Assembly: GCF_050908995.1 (NCBI RefSeq)
Contig: NC_135119.1
Coordinates: forward strand, 20,985,001 to 21,049,000
From: Andrena cerasifolii
Lineage: Eukaryota > Arthropoda > Insecta > Hymenoptera > Andrenidae
Direction: 5' to 3'
Length of the DNA: 64,000 bases
Position 1 is the first letter of the stretch. Every line of letters begins with the position of its first letter. Below are positions 1 through 10,832 of this stretch, piece by piece. The notes below the pieces were generated by a model. It did not search any database. It was not told where the DNA came from and saw only the letters and a program-made list of their open reading frames with translations. Both the position numbers and the translations under genes were made by a program.

Positions 1-593
1 GTCCGGCGATAATGAATTAATTAATCACTGACAGGATAACGGGGCGATATGGAAAGTCGGCCAGGCCGCTCTCAAGACCTATGATAGCGGGGCTTTCAAT
101 CTTTAACGCCGACCCACAATCGGTACGATTTTTTAAGCCCACTTTCCCTGAATCTTAGCGTGATAAAATTAAAGTGTTAAATATTGTGGTAGGTAGGTGA
201 TATCGTCGTCCACATCACTTTTCCTGAAAATATACTGACGTGGTGTTAAAGCTGCTAAATAATACGATTTTATTATACCATATAAAAAGTCCCGAAACAG
301 GACAGATAAAATAATTGCAGCAGAAATATGTATAGAACAGATGGAGGTGGTTGCAATACTGATACTTCTTTCCAGAGAAATCGTTTATCCTAAAATTGGC
401 ACACTTGCCATCCTGCCATTAAAAATATGCCATCGTGTTTTTCTACCGATCTTAAATCAAAAGCTAATTATTTTCACACCAGATCATTTTACTGAGTATG
501 TACATCAAAAGTCCCAGTTGTGAGTCTCATAGCAGCGTGGTATTCCTCATGCTATTCTCCTACAATTTTTTAATATCCACCACAATTTTCAAT
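1..593. other. AT-rich non-coding stretch
   Basis: No gene, RNA or clear repeat is visible. The only open frame starting with ATG (341-523, 60 codons) has no recognisable features and is of a length expected by chance in this composition. Confidence 0.6.
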
Positions 594-601
594 ACGAAAA
601 G

Positions 602-766
602 CAGAGATGGACAAAAATTTAATTTAAATAAAATTTCGAATAACGATTAAAAGTGTGAAAATTTATTCGTCATGTGAACTTTATTCGTCGAATAATCTAA
701 AGATAAAGTAACTTTTATTCGATCCGTTATTTAAATAATATTTTATTTAGTTAATGCCCAACTCTG
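602..766. mobile_element. hAT-like MITE, 165 bp, with 8-bp target-site duplication
   Basis: The ends are inverted: the left end begins CAGAGATGGACAAAA and the right end, read on the minus strand, begins CAGAGTTGGGC. The element is flanked by a perfect 8-bp direct repeat, ACGAAAAG, at 594-601 and 767-774. An 8-bp duplication and CAG-type ends are typical of hAT transposons. The interior is AT-rich, has no coding capacity and is itself roughly palindromic. The left half aligns with the left half of the element at 53149-53378, including the shared stretch ACGATTAAA, so the two belong to one family. It must be moved by a hAT transposase encoded elsewhere, if it is still mobile at all. Confidence 0.85.
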
Positions 767-774
767 ACGAAAAG

Positions 775-2100
775 CTGCACTGTCATTAAAATTCACAAGC
801 AGACCGCTCGTTCCCATATCGTATGAATCTACTGCGCGTACACTTGTTACAATATTTTCCACGACCACCACCCTTCTTCTACAGAAACCCCTAAAATCAT
901 CGCCCACTTTAGAATCCCGTGCGACAAAGTAAACGAACAAGGGATTCCAAAGGCAAACGCCCGTGAACAGTGGGTACTAAGGTAAGACATTTGCTGGCGG
1001 TACTATTCGGCGACGATTACAGGCGCTGAGGAGCGAATGCTCGACGACGGTGTACCCACTTCCATGGGGGATCAGGGCCCCCAAGGTGCTCAGGTGACCA
1101 GTGCGGTGAACGTGCATTGAACAGCATTCAGTTAACTGCGACGCTCCTCGAGACGCGAGGGGATGGATTTCTCGAGATAGATCCTGCGGAGCGGTCGGCC
1201 AATGCCGCCACAACACCGCAAGGCTCAACTTGGATAGTCGCGTAGGGATTTGGGGTTTAACGTTGGTCAGGTTGCACCAACAAGCCTCGAAATCTTATCT
1301 CCAAATCGCTACTACTCTGTACCCCTTGGCATCCCGCGGGGCCGCCAAACAGTTGCCTAGGTTCACCGCGATTAACGGTGGCTTATAAAACGAATCGTAC
1401 TTCGTGAGATTGGAAAATGATAGTACTTCACTTGGCTGCAGCTGCGGTGCCTCCCAGGAGCGGATCGGACAGGAGTGTCGGCCGGTTATTGATTACGAAT
1501 CTGCATCACTTGTCGCGGTTTTCGGATACTGGGTTGTTCAAACGTTCCTCGAGGCGCAAACTTTGCGTGTATGTACATAGTCGACGGGCGGTAGCTTTCT
1601 TGTGTACCTTCTGTGTATCGTATGCCTTTCGTCGCTACAGGTGTGTTTGCTCCTTCTTTGAGCTGGCAGAGGGTAGCTCGCTGAATATGCCGTTTCACCA
1701 GTTCCACTTTAACTGCTTGAAATAGGCAATAAGTATTTGATGTGCATGCGTTAAACTCTGGTGCAACATTTAACGAGTTCCTATTTGCACCAATTTTCTT
1801 GGAGTAGGTTGATAGGCTTGCCAGGAAATTATCAACACTGACAGAAGCTTGGTAAAGGAGTTTGAGTCGAAAGTTTGACAGAAATGTTTGTAATACTTTT
1901 TGTTTATAATACAGGGTGACCGATTATAATCCTATGATGATATCTCGCTAGTTACTTCTTTTACTGCGGAGAGATAACAAATAAAATTTTACTGCAGAAT
2001 CCTGTGTAAATCGAAACCCAAGAGATGCACCAAACCGCCAATTTATCCTGCGTCAGGGTAGCTAAAGTGTCGCCACGGTATGTGGCAAGTCGCAGTAATA
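775..2100. other. Mixed-composition non-coding stretch
   Basis: Moderately GC-rich around 960-1370, AT-rich after 1730. Open frames on both strands at 977-1228 and 1417-1725 overlap other open frames and show no domain. A CAGGGTGACC motif at 1913-1922 resembles the end of some insect transposons, but no matching partner end was found nearby. Confidence 0.5.
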
Positions 2101-3250
2101 ATCAGAGACATGTTTAAAGCGATACCGATCAGCAAAGAAGTACACTGGTCGGCCAACAGAAGCGAAAGCCCCTTTTCTGCGTAGTAGTTTCTGATAAACC
2201 ACCATCCTTCACCAGAATGCCATTAATCCCCGCGAACTGATTCGCGGTTAACGCTGCCTCCGCAAATATTGTCCTTTCGCCCAGCACTTTTATAGTCCTT
2301 GGCGCCGGCAGTCGAGCTCTCGGTACACCAGGAGCCGGCGAACGGCTGATTAAACAGCGTGCCGTGTTCCTTCTGGAGTAATTAAAGAGCTCAGCGAAAG
2401 CTCGGGGGCCCAGCCACGCCGAGCAAACTTCGTACCACGCCGGCAAGAACCTAACGCCGAGCGCAGGTATCTTCTGCGCCGGAGGCCTCCTCCCACTTTT
2501 CGAACACCTCGCCATCCCCGTTTATCTATCTTTCGACCCGTTTTTCCTCTCTCTCCGTAGCACTCTCGGTGTCTCCACCCTGCGCCCGGTTTCTTCCCCG
2601 CGTCAAGGAAGTTGGATTAGATAAGTTTGCCGTTTAGCCAGCTCTCGATGGGTTTGGCTTAGTTGATTCCAGCCGAGCCTCCCTCAGCTTCGGCACGGTT
2701 TTGTTTGGTTTGCCTCGCCGTTCGAATGGAGTCCTTTGGTCGTCTGTAAAGCGGCGCCCAAGTGCTTCCTGACTACCATTGGCTTGGCAGTTCGCACCGG
2801 CTACACCATCCCCGTCGGGTCCACCCTCCCGCTCTCTTTGGTACACGCTTCCCTCCGCCCTGCTCCTCTGGTCTCTACCCTTTCTCGATGAAAACTTTCG
2901 ACTTGACGAATCCACCCTCTCCCCCCCCCCCCGCAGTTGCCAGCGATACGCCAGATTCAATTTCCATCGATACCCACGGCGGCGCATTGTGCGGCTTACG
3001 CTCGTCCGGAGTTTCTTGATAGTCGCGGGGAATTGACCGTGCGAAGGGCGTGAAACGAGCCCCCCAACGGAATAACGGCCACCCAATCGATGGCCTCGCT
3101 CGGTTTCGCTTTGCATTCGGGATTTTGGAAAAATCGTTTCAACCTTTCGCTCGGGGCCACGTCGCTGATCTTCCGATTCGGCGCCGCTGCGGTGCCGAAT
3201 TCTGTCGCGGGGATTTTTCTTAATACGTCTGGGATCATTATTCCAGACGA
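2100..3250. other. GC- and CpG-rich island without recognisable gene
   Basis: This block is clearly richer in G, C and CpG than its flanks. Long frames are open on both strands (for example 219 codons on the minus strand at 2634-3293), but several frames are open over the same bases and all are of low complexity, rich in Arg, Ser and Pro, as expected when stops are rare. A run of 12 C at 2921-2932 is followed by GCAG, which looks like a splice acceptor but has no exon behind it. A promoter or enhancer island is possible but not shown. Confidence 0.45.
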
Positions 3251-4376
3251 AGCGGGAGCATAATTTATTATACACTGTTGCCGTACAGAGCAAACATACT
3301 TTTAAGAAAAAGTCACTCCGATATAACGAACATGCCCAGAATTAAGAAAATTTATTTAAATTTTAAGTTACGCTAAGTTCACCTAAGTAAGAATTAACCA
3401 GTAAACTATTCGCGAGGCATTTCAATCCGCCAGTACGAATATCTTCGAACCGAATTCACGCTATTCTAAACAGACGAAGCAGAAATATCGTCCATCTCCG
3501 AGCATGAAATATTCAGAGTCCATCGTCTTCAATACCGTGATGAATCAAGAGATGGTAGTTTTCGCGAAACAGAGAGACGACGAACGTGGAGGAAGGGGAG
3601 GAGAAGAAGTGCTCGAACGTGAGAAACCACTTTTGGATATTACCGATATCGAGATCGATGCATTTAAGAGATCCTCCTCGACCCAAGTCTGGCTCAATCT
3701 GTGTCTAGTCACGGGAGGAAGAACAATGCAAATAGCGATCGGAAGCTGGCTCTTCCCATCGTGCTGTTGGAAGCGATCTCGGATGCCATTAGCTCCGAAC
3801 TTCGCTACTCACGCTGTAGTAAATATCTTCGCCGGGAACGCAGCTTCCTGAAGATAATCTACATATATTAAGCCGAGGACGGTTCTGCCGTTTTCTTGGT
3901 CCGCTTTTGGCCGTGGTATATATATATCATTGGCCTTTCTTTCGGCAAGCAATTACGTTAAAACCAATGTGGGGGAGGGGTTGCTTGGTTTCCATTGTTT
4001 GCATTGCCGATCTTTAAAGGGGATGCAGTTTTCCTGTACGTGGAAGCTTGATTTGGCTGCGCGCGTTGTGACATGAAACTTATTAAATGTTTTGAATAAA
4101 TCTTGCCACTTTTGTGGTTTAGTTTTAGTATAATCTTGCCCAATTTAAAATAAGATTTTTATTTGAATATTTTAGGCAAATTTCGGTTTCTCTTATTTGT
4201 GTGCATAGGTGGGTACATATTTGAGTGCAAAAGCTACTCGGCTAAACACGAGGAAAATACAAATTCTTCTGTGTTCAGCAATCTCAGGGAAATCTGTTTA
4301 TGAAACTTCGCATGCAGTAGTGTGTACAAAGACTTTTAACCTAAATGTAGAAATGTCTAGATTGTCCGCATCCAGA
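3250..4376. other. Non-coding stretch, nothing recognised
   Basis: Contains a 115-codon plus-strand open frame at 3504-3851 without recognisable domain or exon borders, and AT-rich DNA on either side. No tRNA, hairpin or repeat was identified. Confidence 0.5.
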
Positions 4377-4378
4377 TA

Positions 4379-4848
4379 CCGTCAAATGGGATAACTTTGA
4401 TCACTGGGGTAACTTTGACCATGAAACTAAATTTTAAAACAAATTCCTTCAGCACCTATTGTATAACATGTATTATTCTCAGGCAAGTTGCATCTTGAGG
4501 TAGGCAATAAACGAGGATTCTTCTGTAACAGCCCCAAAAGTACCTGATATTTACGATTTTTTTTAACAAATTATTGTTAATATAATTAATAAATAATAAG
4601 GATCGACATAAAAAAAATCTGCAAGTTTAAAGATGCCTCCTTATATCCTAAAAGAGTTTAATTCAATAATAACAAATTTTTTTTCAAAAATTCATATATA
4701 TCAATTGTTTTAGGGGGTTGTTACGCGAGAATCCCCCCTTAAAGCTATCCATGGTACTTTGTCTGAGAATAATACCTGTTATACAATAAATGCCAGATGA
4801 ATTTCTTTTAAAATCTAGTCTTGTGGTCAAAGTTACCCCCTTTAACGG
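4379..4848. mobile_element. TA-flanked TIR element, about 470 bp
   Basis: The left end (CCGTCAAATGGGATAACTTT) and the right end on the minus strand (CCGTTAAAGGGGGTAACTTT) are inverted copies, each next to a TA (4377-4378 and 4849-4850). The inverted similarity runs for about 100 bp per arm and continues through the TTGTATAACA and ATTATTCTCAG segments. The left arm has an additional copy of the GGRTAACTTTGAYC motif. There is no coding capacity. TA flanks suggest a Tc1/mariner-type mover, but the class is an inference. Confidence 0.8.
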
Positions 4849-4927
4849 TAACAAACTGTATTAATTTAATCTTCATTACAGCCCTACTCCAAAAAACTTG
4901 CACGAGTAGTATTTGCGTTATACTATA

Positions 4928-5059
4928 ATTGAAGAGTCCTTGTAGAAAGCACTGTAAGTGGCCAAAAATGAAATCCTGTATCTACTATACACATTTTCTG
5001 CTAAAAAATATATTTTTTTAAATTTTGCCACTTAGTGTTTTCTACAAGGACTCTTCAAT
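4928..5059. mobile_element. Short palindromic MITE, about 132 bp
   Basis: The left arm ATTGAAGAGTCCTTGTAGAA is matched by an inverted copy at the right end, and the similarity continues for about 34 bp into CACT..AAGTGGC with few mismatches. The centre is AT-rich. The left flank is TA and the right flank is TT, so a target duplication is not certain. It lies 79 bp from the previous element. Confidence 0.8.
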
Positions 5060-6720
5060 TTTTCAAAACTCCCCCAAGACTCTACTTGCCTTCAGCCTCC
5101 CCTCCGTCGCATTTAAAGCGGTTAAAAACTCTCAAGTGCTAGAGAAGAAGACGCCAGCGCCTCCTCCGCAAATCCGCGTACTACCGGCTACATAGTACAA
5201 TCACAGAAGAACGAGTGAACCACGGTGGCAAGTTATTTACTAACAGGGGTGTCGCAGCAGCTGCGCAATAACGACATCCGGACACCGCGGAGGGTACGTG
5301 CAATTTGCAAAGGAACAAAAGGGAAACGGTTGTTCATAGGACGGAAGAATGTCTCTCTATGCTAACTAATCCCTGCGTGCCGGAGCCCGAGAAGATGTCG
5401 ACTTAATTTCCCGGTCCCTCGAGTAATTTGTTCCGGATAGCAGCAGGCATTAAGTAGATGTACATAGAACTATCTAGGCCCCATGACGGTTCCCTCCCCA
5501 CCTCTCTGCACTTTGTCACGAAAGATTCCCTCCGTTCTGTCCTACCTCACCATCCTCTGGCCCTTATACACGCACACTCGCACATATCCTCCACGTCCAT
5601 GAAAGCGAGGGATGGGGGTAAACGATGGCCAGGAGTAATTTTACGGAGGACGAGCAACCCACCTCCCCATGACCCTTTTCTGCCCCCCCCAGGTGCCCCC
5701 GTCGCTGCTCCTCCGTGCATCTTTCTCTGGCCCCGTCACCACTTCGAGCACGCCTCCTTATTCGCGTAACAGCTTAAGTGGGTTATTTTCTCCGAAGATA
5801 TGGGACACGCACGAGTGACAAAGGCCTCGTTCACCGGAGTCATTCGGCACCCCTCGAGCGGGCGAGAACGGGGTCGTGAATACATACCTCGGAACGGAAA
5901 CAACATACGTAACTCTGCATAAGGAACAATGGTAACACAGGCTGCGTTCATATTTTCGTCTGTTCCCCATATTTTTCTCTGCTTGACAGGGTACGCGCGC
6001 AGCGATAAACATCTCGGGCCAGATAGTTTGCGCCTCTGTTGTGTACCATGCAGAAACTTGCCGCCGATATACAGTCAGCGCACCCTATTAATTTCGCCGG
6101 AATCGTTTAAGTGCGCTTTTCATTATCATCCGCTAGACAGAATTTCGATGGGCGGTGGCATATTTTTGCACTTGCTTCCCTGGATGACGGGGCGCTGGCG
6201 GAACGACCGATTCAATCCAGCCGATTCCCGTAGCTTTGATATATCAATTAGAGTTTTACGCGTTTATTTATACGGTCCTCCCCCGCTTCTCTATTGATTT
6301 ATATTTAGCGGTGGAGCGATGATCGTAAACAGAAAGATAAACGGCACACCGAAATCGCGGGGCCGGCGGCGCACATCGTTCGCGTCGGATGTATTTACAG
6401 TGTAATGAATATCGTTTTTAAACGCGTATTTCGTTACGGTAAACGAATATTTTTCATCCCGTGTCGCGGTATCTCCGCGGGGCCGCCGCGCCGCGATACC
6501 GAAGCGCGCTTAACGAACCAGATTCCGCTGATTCGTTCCGCGACAATTACATTTGCTAATTCCGCGATAAATTTTTGCCCGGCGGCGGCGGCGTTAGGCG
6601 GAGCGACAGCTCCCGAAACTGTCGAAAAACGCCGCGCTTTTAATGGATTTCCGGCTGGGTCATTTGTAATTTTTGTAACGATTCATTTAGCTGAGCAGTT
6701 TATTTTATAGGGAAAGTGTT
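5060..6720. other. GC-rich stretch without recognisable gene
   Basis: GC- and CpG-rich from about 5080 to 6700, with short poly-C tracts near 5685. Frames open in several registers (5458-5769, 5929-6297, 6405-6710) overlap frames on the other strand and show no domain. Nothing firmer can be said from the sequence. Confidence 0.45.
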
Positions 6721-7378
6721 TGTTTCAGACGAAAGTGGTGTGGGGATTATCTTTACTTTTGGATTTTTGGGGGTTGTAATAGGTTTATGAGTCGTAGATT
6801 TAAGGGGAGACCTGGTGTGTTTAATAAAATTACGTTATGGATGGACCTCAATCCGGAATAATATTATTAAATTTAATAAGTTTTATTGCACAATTAACGT
6901 TAAATTTTTTTACCGAAAAACGCAACTATTTCTTCAAACACTCACCATTATCTAATTTTCCATTTTTGACTGCTCATCAAAAGTATTGCCCGAGATTCCC
7001 GAATGTTTGCTCGGGGAGAAATAAGCAGAGCATTCTCAGCAGAAGGAAAGCCTTGCGCTGCCTAAACTGTTCCTATAAATCAGAACAATATAATATTTCA
7101 GAGCCGAATGGGACCGACGAATTTGGAAGTTAACTAGAATTGAACTGGTACCTGAGCGTGCTCGGAATTGTAATTTTCCTAGTTAGAAAATTACGTACCG
7201 ATTTTAACGGTACCAAACTCGACTCAGTTTACATTCCACCATCCACAACTATGTGTAAACTAAATCCAAATCTGCTTTCATACGGAAACCTGATGCAATT
7301 CTTCCAATTAACCTGCGTTATTGCGTAATAGGAGCGTTTCTATAACAAATACATAATCCGGCATCGAAATCAATTAAC
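6720..7378. other. AT-rich non-coding stretch
   Basis: No gene, RNA or repeat was recognised. The short frames at 6837-7133 and 7140-7328 have no supporting features. Confidence 0.5.
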
Positions 7379-7437
7379 CCCTCTCGCTATTCCCTATAGA
7401 AATCGCTGGAGGGATGCGCTGAATAGCGAGAAGAGGG
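7379..7437. other. Imperfect hairpin of about 59 nt
   Basis: TCTCGCTATTC (7382-7392) is perfectly complementary to GAATAGCGAGA (7421-7431), and a further CCT/AGG pairing is possible inside the loop and at the base. The size and shape are within the range of a small structured RNA, but there is no conservation evidence and short hairpins of this kind occur by chance. Confidence 0.3.
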
Positions 7438-9470
7438 AGGTCTGACTGATATTCACTTAACATAATTATTCAGCCGTAAACAGGTCAGTACAGCATATCT
7501 GCAGTCGAATAATAAGACGCCAAGATAGCGCATGAAAGATAGATGAGGATAAAGGGTGCCAGGCCGGGTTGTAGGGGTCGCAGAGGGGCGGGGGCCCTTA
7601 TCAGGGCCGCAGTCGTCGTTAATTAGAAGGTTTATAGCGGAAGGCGATCCCATGGAAGAAGTAGCCGAGACAGGAGGAATGCAAAGCCAGTCGTTTCGCT
7701 GGAACACACCCATTGGCAGGCTCGTAGTTAGGCCGTGTGCTCTCGAGTGGCTGCTTCCGTGGCCCCGTTGCAAATGGTAAAGTTAATAATAAAGAACCCT
7801 GGCTGAGCTCCACGACGGGGTCAGTAATAACCGGCCGTTCCGTCCACAAAACTAATTCCTCCATCGGCATAATAGCGAAGCTGCACGCCAAACTGTTAAA
7901 GGGAGTTGGGGAGACCCTCTATCCACCTTGCTCCTTCCAATGCAGCCGGCGCGGCGGCTCGAGGCCGCTGTATTGGCCGCAGGCTCCAGGGGCAGTTAGA
8001 GTTCTTTTTATCGCCTCCACACTCTGCTGATTACTGCGCGATCCGTCGTTTCTTGTAATTTGTCGTGCCACCGATCGAAGAAACGGGGGCGTTAGCGGAG
8101 CTTCGGTGACTTCACTTTGATGGTGGTTATGTACGAGTGCAAGCGCGATTAAGGGTGGTGGCTGGCGGTATCGAAACGTCATAAACGATGGAATGCTGTA
8201 ACATTGATAATGGGGAAGCTGGCGCAAAGCTCAGCGCAGAGGGCGCCACTAGCGCATGTTTGCTGACTGTGGATTTCAAAATTAAAATGACAAGAAAAGG
8301 AGAAAATTATAAAATATAAAATTTGAGAAATTTTTTTATGCTAAAGTTGACTTCTAATATATATTTTCTGCTTTTACAAATGCAAATTTATTTTTATATT
8401 TACATAATTAATACTAGCTATCAATAATAACAATAATAATTATAGATACAACCAGCCATTGCAGAAATAGAAATTAAGAAGTAAAATAAGATAATTTAAA
8501 CACACCTAAAATATGGTAACATTTCTTTAAACATCTGCCATTTCTTATTTTAATTATATAGCTATGTCTGTAAGGGGCGTCGCAACCGTTGAACATCTCA
8601 CGTCTTACGTGTAATCTCCCAAAGCTTTAACGTGCTACGTGTTTGACCTCGCGCAAAGTCGTTCCGAAAAATTTTGTAACGGGCGCCGAAAATTTTAAGC
8701 AGGACACGACGATTCACGACACGCTGAACGATACCGTAATTTATGAATTAAAACGGGAGGGGCCACGCCGCTTTTCTCAAATATATACACACGGCTTAAG
8801 CAGTAGTAATCCCGATGAATGTTACGACGCGTACTCCGGAGGCAACGCTGAAAACCAGCGCGCCACCGAAACGATGCGAACGTATAGCTATGTACCGTGG
8901 GCGTTCTCGAAACTGCACAGCCATAAATCTTGAACGAAACTAAGCCCCGCCGACCTACGCGATGCAACTTTAAAGCCCGTTAAGTGATTATTAACGTTCC
9001 TTCCACGCCAGCCGCTGTTAATATGCAAGAACCCGAGCCGTTTTGAAATACGCATCCGTAATTACTTCATCGTCTTACACCGAGGCTCCTGTCGGCGCCT
9101 GCGTTACTAATCAAATCAGTAATTCCTTCTACAGAGCACATTAGGCAACTTCTTGTCGGGCTCGCATAGATACGGGGACTTTATTAAAAGGGAGAGGAGG
9201 AAGGGGAAATTGAGTTTGAAAGGAGTTTAGAATAATTGTAGCGCGTCGATTAAAAGAAGGGATTAACGAATCTGTTTGTCTAGAACGTTTCGGTATTCCG
9301 GAGCTCGCTACACTTTCTTAAGGCGACTACTTAGAGTACTTAGACAGTCGTTTTTAGCGAAAAAGAGACTCTGTACTTTATTTATTTGCAAAAAAATTAA
9401 AGCAAATCCAGATGTATCCTTTTACGCAATGTTTATTACTACCATACAGATTGAAAAAAAATGGTAAGAA
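7438..9470. other. Non-coding stretch: GC-rich first half, AT-rich second half
   Basis: Positions 7540-8240 are GC-rich, with overlapping open frames on both strands and no domain. Positions 8280-8560 are strongly AT-rich. Near 8605-8640 the pentamer TACGTG occurs twice. No gene, tRNA or inverted-repeat element was recognised. Confidence 0.45.
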
Positions 9471-9479
9471 ATATATATG

Positions 9480-10080
9480 TGCTTTAAAAATTGCGCTGCA
9501 GACGGGTAAACATTTAAACGTTTTTCCGTCGTTTTGCCTTTAATATCGGTCTTAAAATATGACGTAATCCGATTTCAAGGTGTGATTCTTGTTTTTTGGA
9601 TTCATAGTTTCCGGGCAAACCTATAAAAACAAAAATTGAATCAAAATTATGCGATTGGTGGCTGAAAAACGGCGATTTTTTCGAGAAAAATTCGTTCTTG
9701 TTTGTGCGCTACTAAAATCAGGTGACCCTTTTAATTTTCTTTATGAAAATCTCGAATTTTTACGTACCATATGAGAGGTTTTCCAGGAAATGGCACATGT
9801 TTTACACATACTGTAATTTTTTCCAAGTTGATTTGAACCTCTATTCGTTCGCAATCAGGAAAAAATTAAGAGAAAAAAATATTCGAGAAAAACGCGTTTA
9901 AAGTTTCTGGGCAAAGGCAACGCTATAGGTTGCCGCTTGACGTTTTTAGCTGCCAAATCTACAATGTCGCGAATTTTACTATAAACCAAGCGGCACTTTA
10001 TTCAGGAAAGATAGTACTTTCGGAAAGTGCAATAAAAATCGATTTTTCGACTGCCTAGTCCCCTTAACTACCTGTACCGA
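9480..10080. repeat. Probable decayed transposon, one end seen
   Basis: The stretch has the look of non-coding insect DNA-transposon interior: frequent TTTTTCGA and GAGAAAAA motifs, and an end-like sequence TAGTCCCCTTAA at 10056-10067. The 20-nt string at 9885-9904 (GAGAAAAACGCGTTTAAAGT) recurs with one change at 62657-62676. No matching left end was found, so the borders and class are unknown. Confidence 0.3.
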
Positions 10081-10308
10081 ATTTCGAAGGAAACACTAAT
10101 ATTTCTGTAACGGGTAACGTAACTTCGAGCCGTCAGTATTGTTTCGGTCTCGAAAAATATATCTTGTGATTTTTTGTTGGTTTATAAAGTTTATAAAGTT
10201 ACAATTAAAACGTCAGTGGTGTTACGTCGCTTTTATTTAAGTTCCTCGGTGCAGGTACGAACTGTCTGTATCCTGATTACAGAGCCTGGAGTTGGGAAGT
10301 GGTAAGCG

Positions 10309-10461
10309 ATTTTTAAACGATTTTACTTAGTTTCGATTCTCTGTTTGTTTGTTTGTTTGTATCATGTTTGGTTCAAATCTGGAAACTCAATTTTAACCCA
10401 CTTCCAACTATCCAATAGACTCGAAACTTTGCAGGCGTGCGTAGTTTGGATGACAATACAA
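10309..10461 (+). repeat. Interspersed repeat, copy A
   Basis: This unit recurs in inverted orientation at 48567-48745. Shared blocks in order are TTTAAACGATTTTA, TTCGATTCTC, a GTTT microsatellite (about 10342-10362), GGTTCAAATCTGG, CCCACTTCCAACTATCCAAT, GAAACTTTGCAGGCGTGCGT and GGATGACAATACAA. Read on the other strand it resembles the 3' tail of a non-LTR retrotransposon ending in repeated ACAAAC units, but no reverse-transcriptase sequence is attached, so the class is unassigned. Confidence 0.75.
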
Positions 10462-10537
10462 ATTTATGAAAAAAAGTAAAAAATATAAAAAATTCACAAA
10501 CACTAAAAACTAGAAAATAAAAATATATATAAAAAAA

Positions 10538-10832
10538 TTTAAATTAAACGATTTTAAAATACACTAAAAACTAAAAAGTAATTATTTTCTTGTACTACAG
10601 TTACGATGGTGATGTGTCACTTTAAAGAAAATCATGGGACCGGATATTTCATAAAAGAATACGATTCAGTTTAATACAGAATCAAGCCTCGAAATGAGCG
10701 ATGAATGAAAAGCGATGAAATTACTTGCCCCACGATTTTCTTTAGAGTGACATATCACCATCGCAATTTTAGTACAAGAAGAGAATTCTTCTTTAGTTTT
10801 TAGTGCATTTTAAAATCGTTTAACTTAAAATG
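10538..10832. mobile_element. Palindromic (fold-back) element, about 295 bp
   Basis: Left and right arms of about 100 bp are inverted copies. They share TTAAACGATTTTAAAAT, CACTAAAAACTAAA, TTCTTGTACTA, CGATGGTGAT and CTTTAAAGAAAATC with few differences. The central part is unique. An arm-like segment, AAATATATATAAAAAA followed by TTAAACGATTTTA, recurs at 48283-48370, so this structure and the repeat at 10309-10461 appear to be parts of one repeat family. No target duplication was identified. Confidence 0.75.

Noticed and set aside
2911..2940. Poly-C tract followed by GCAG as a splice acceptor
   Set aside because: No plausible exon follows, and the C run is simple sequence.
2634..3293. 219-codon minus-strand open frame
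   Set aside because: It lies in a GC-rich island where stop codons are rare. Other frames are open over the same bases, and the translation is low-complexity Arg/Ser/Gly without a domain.
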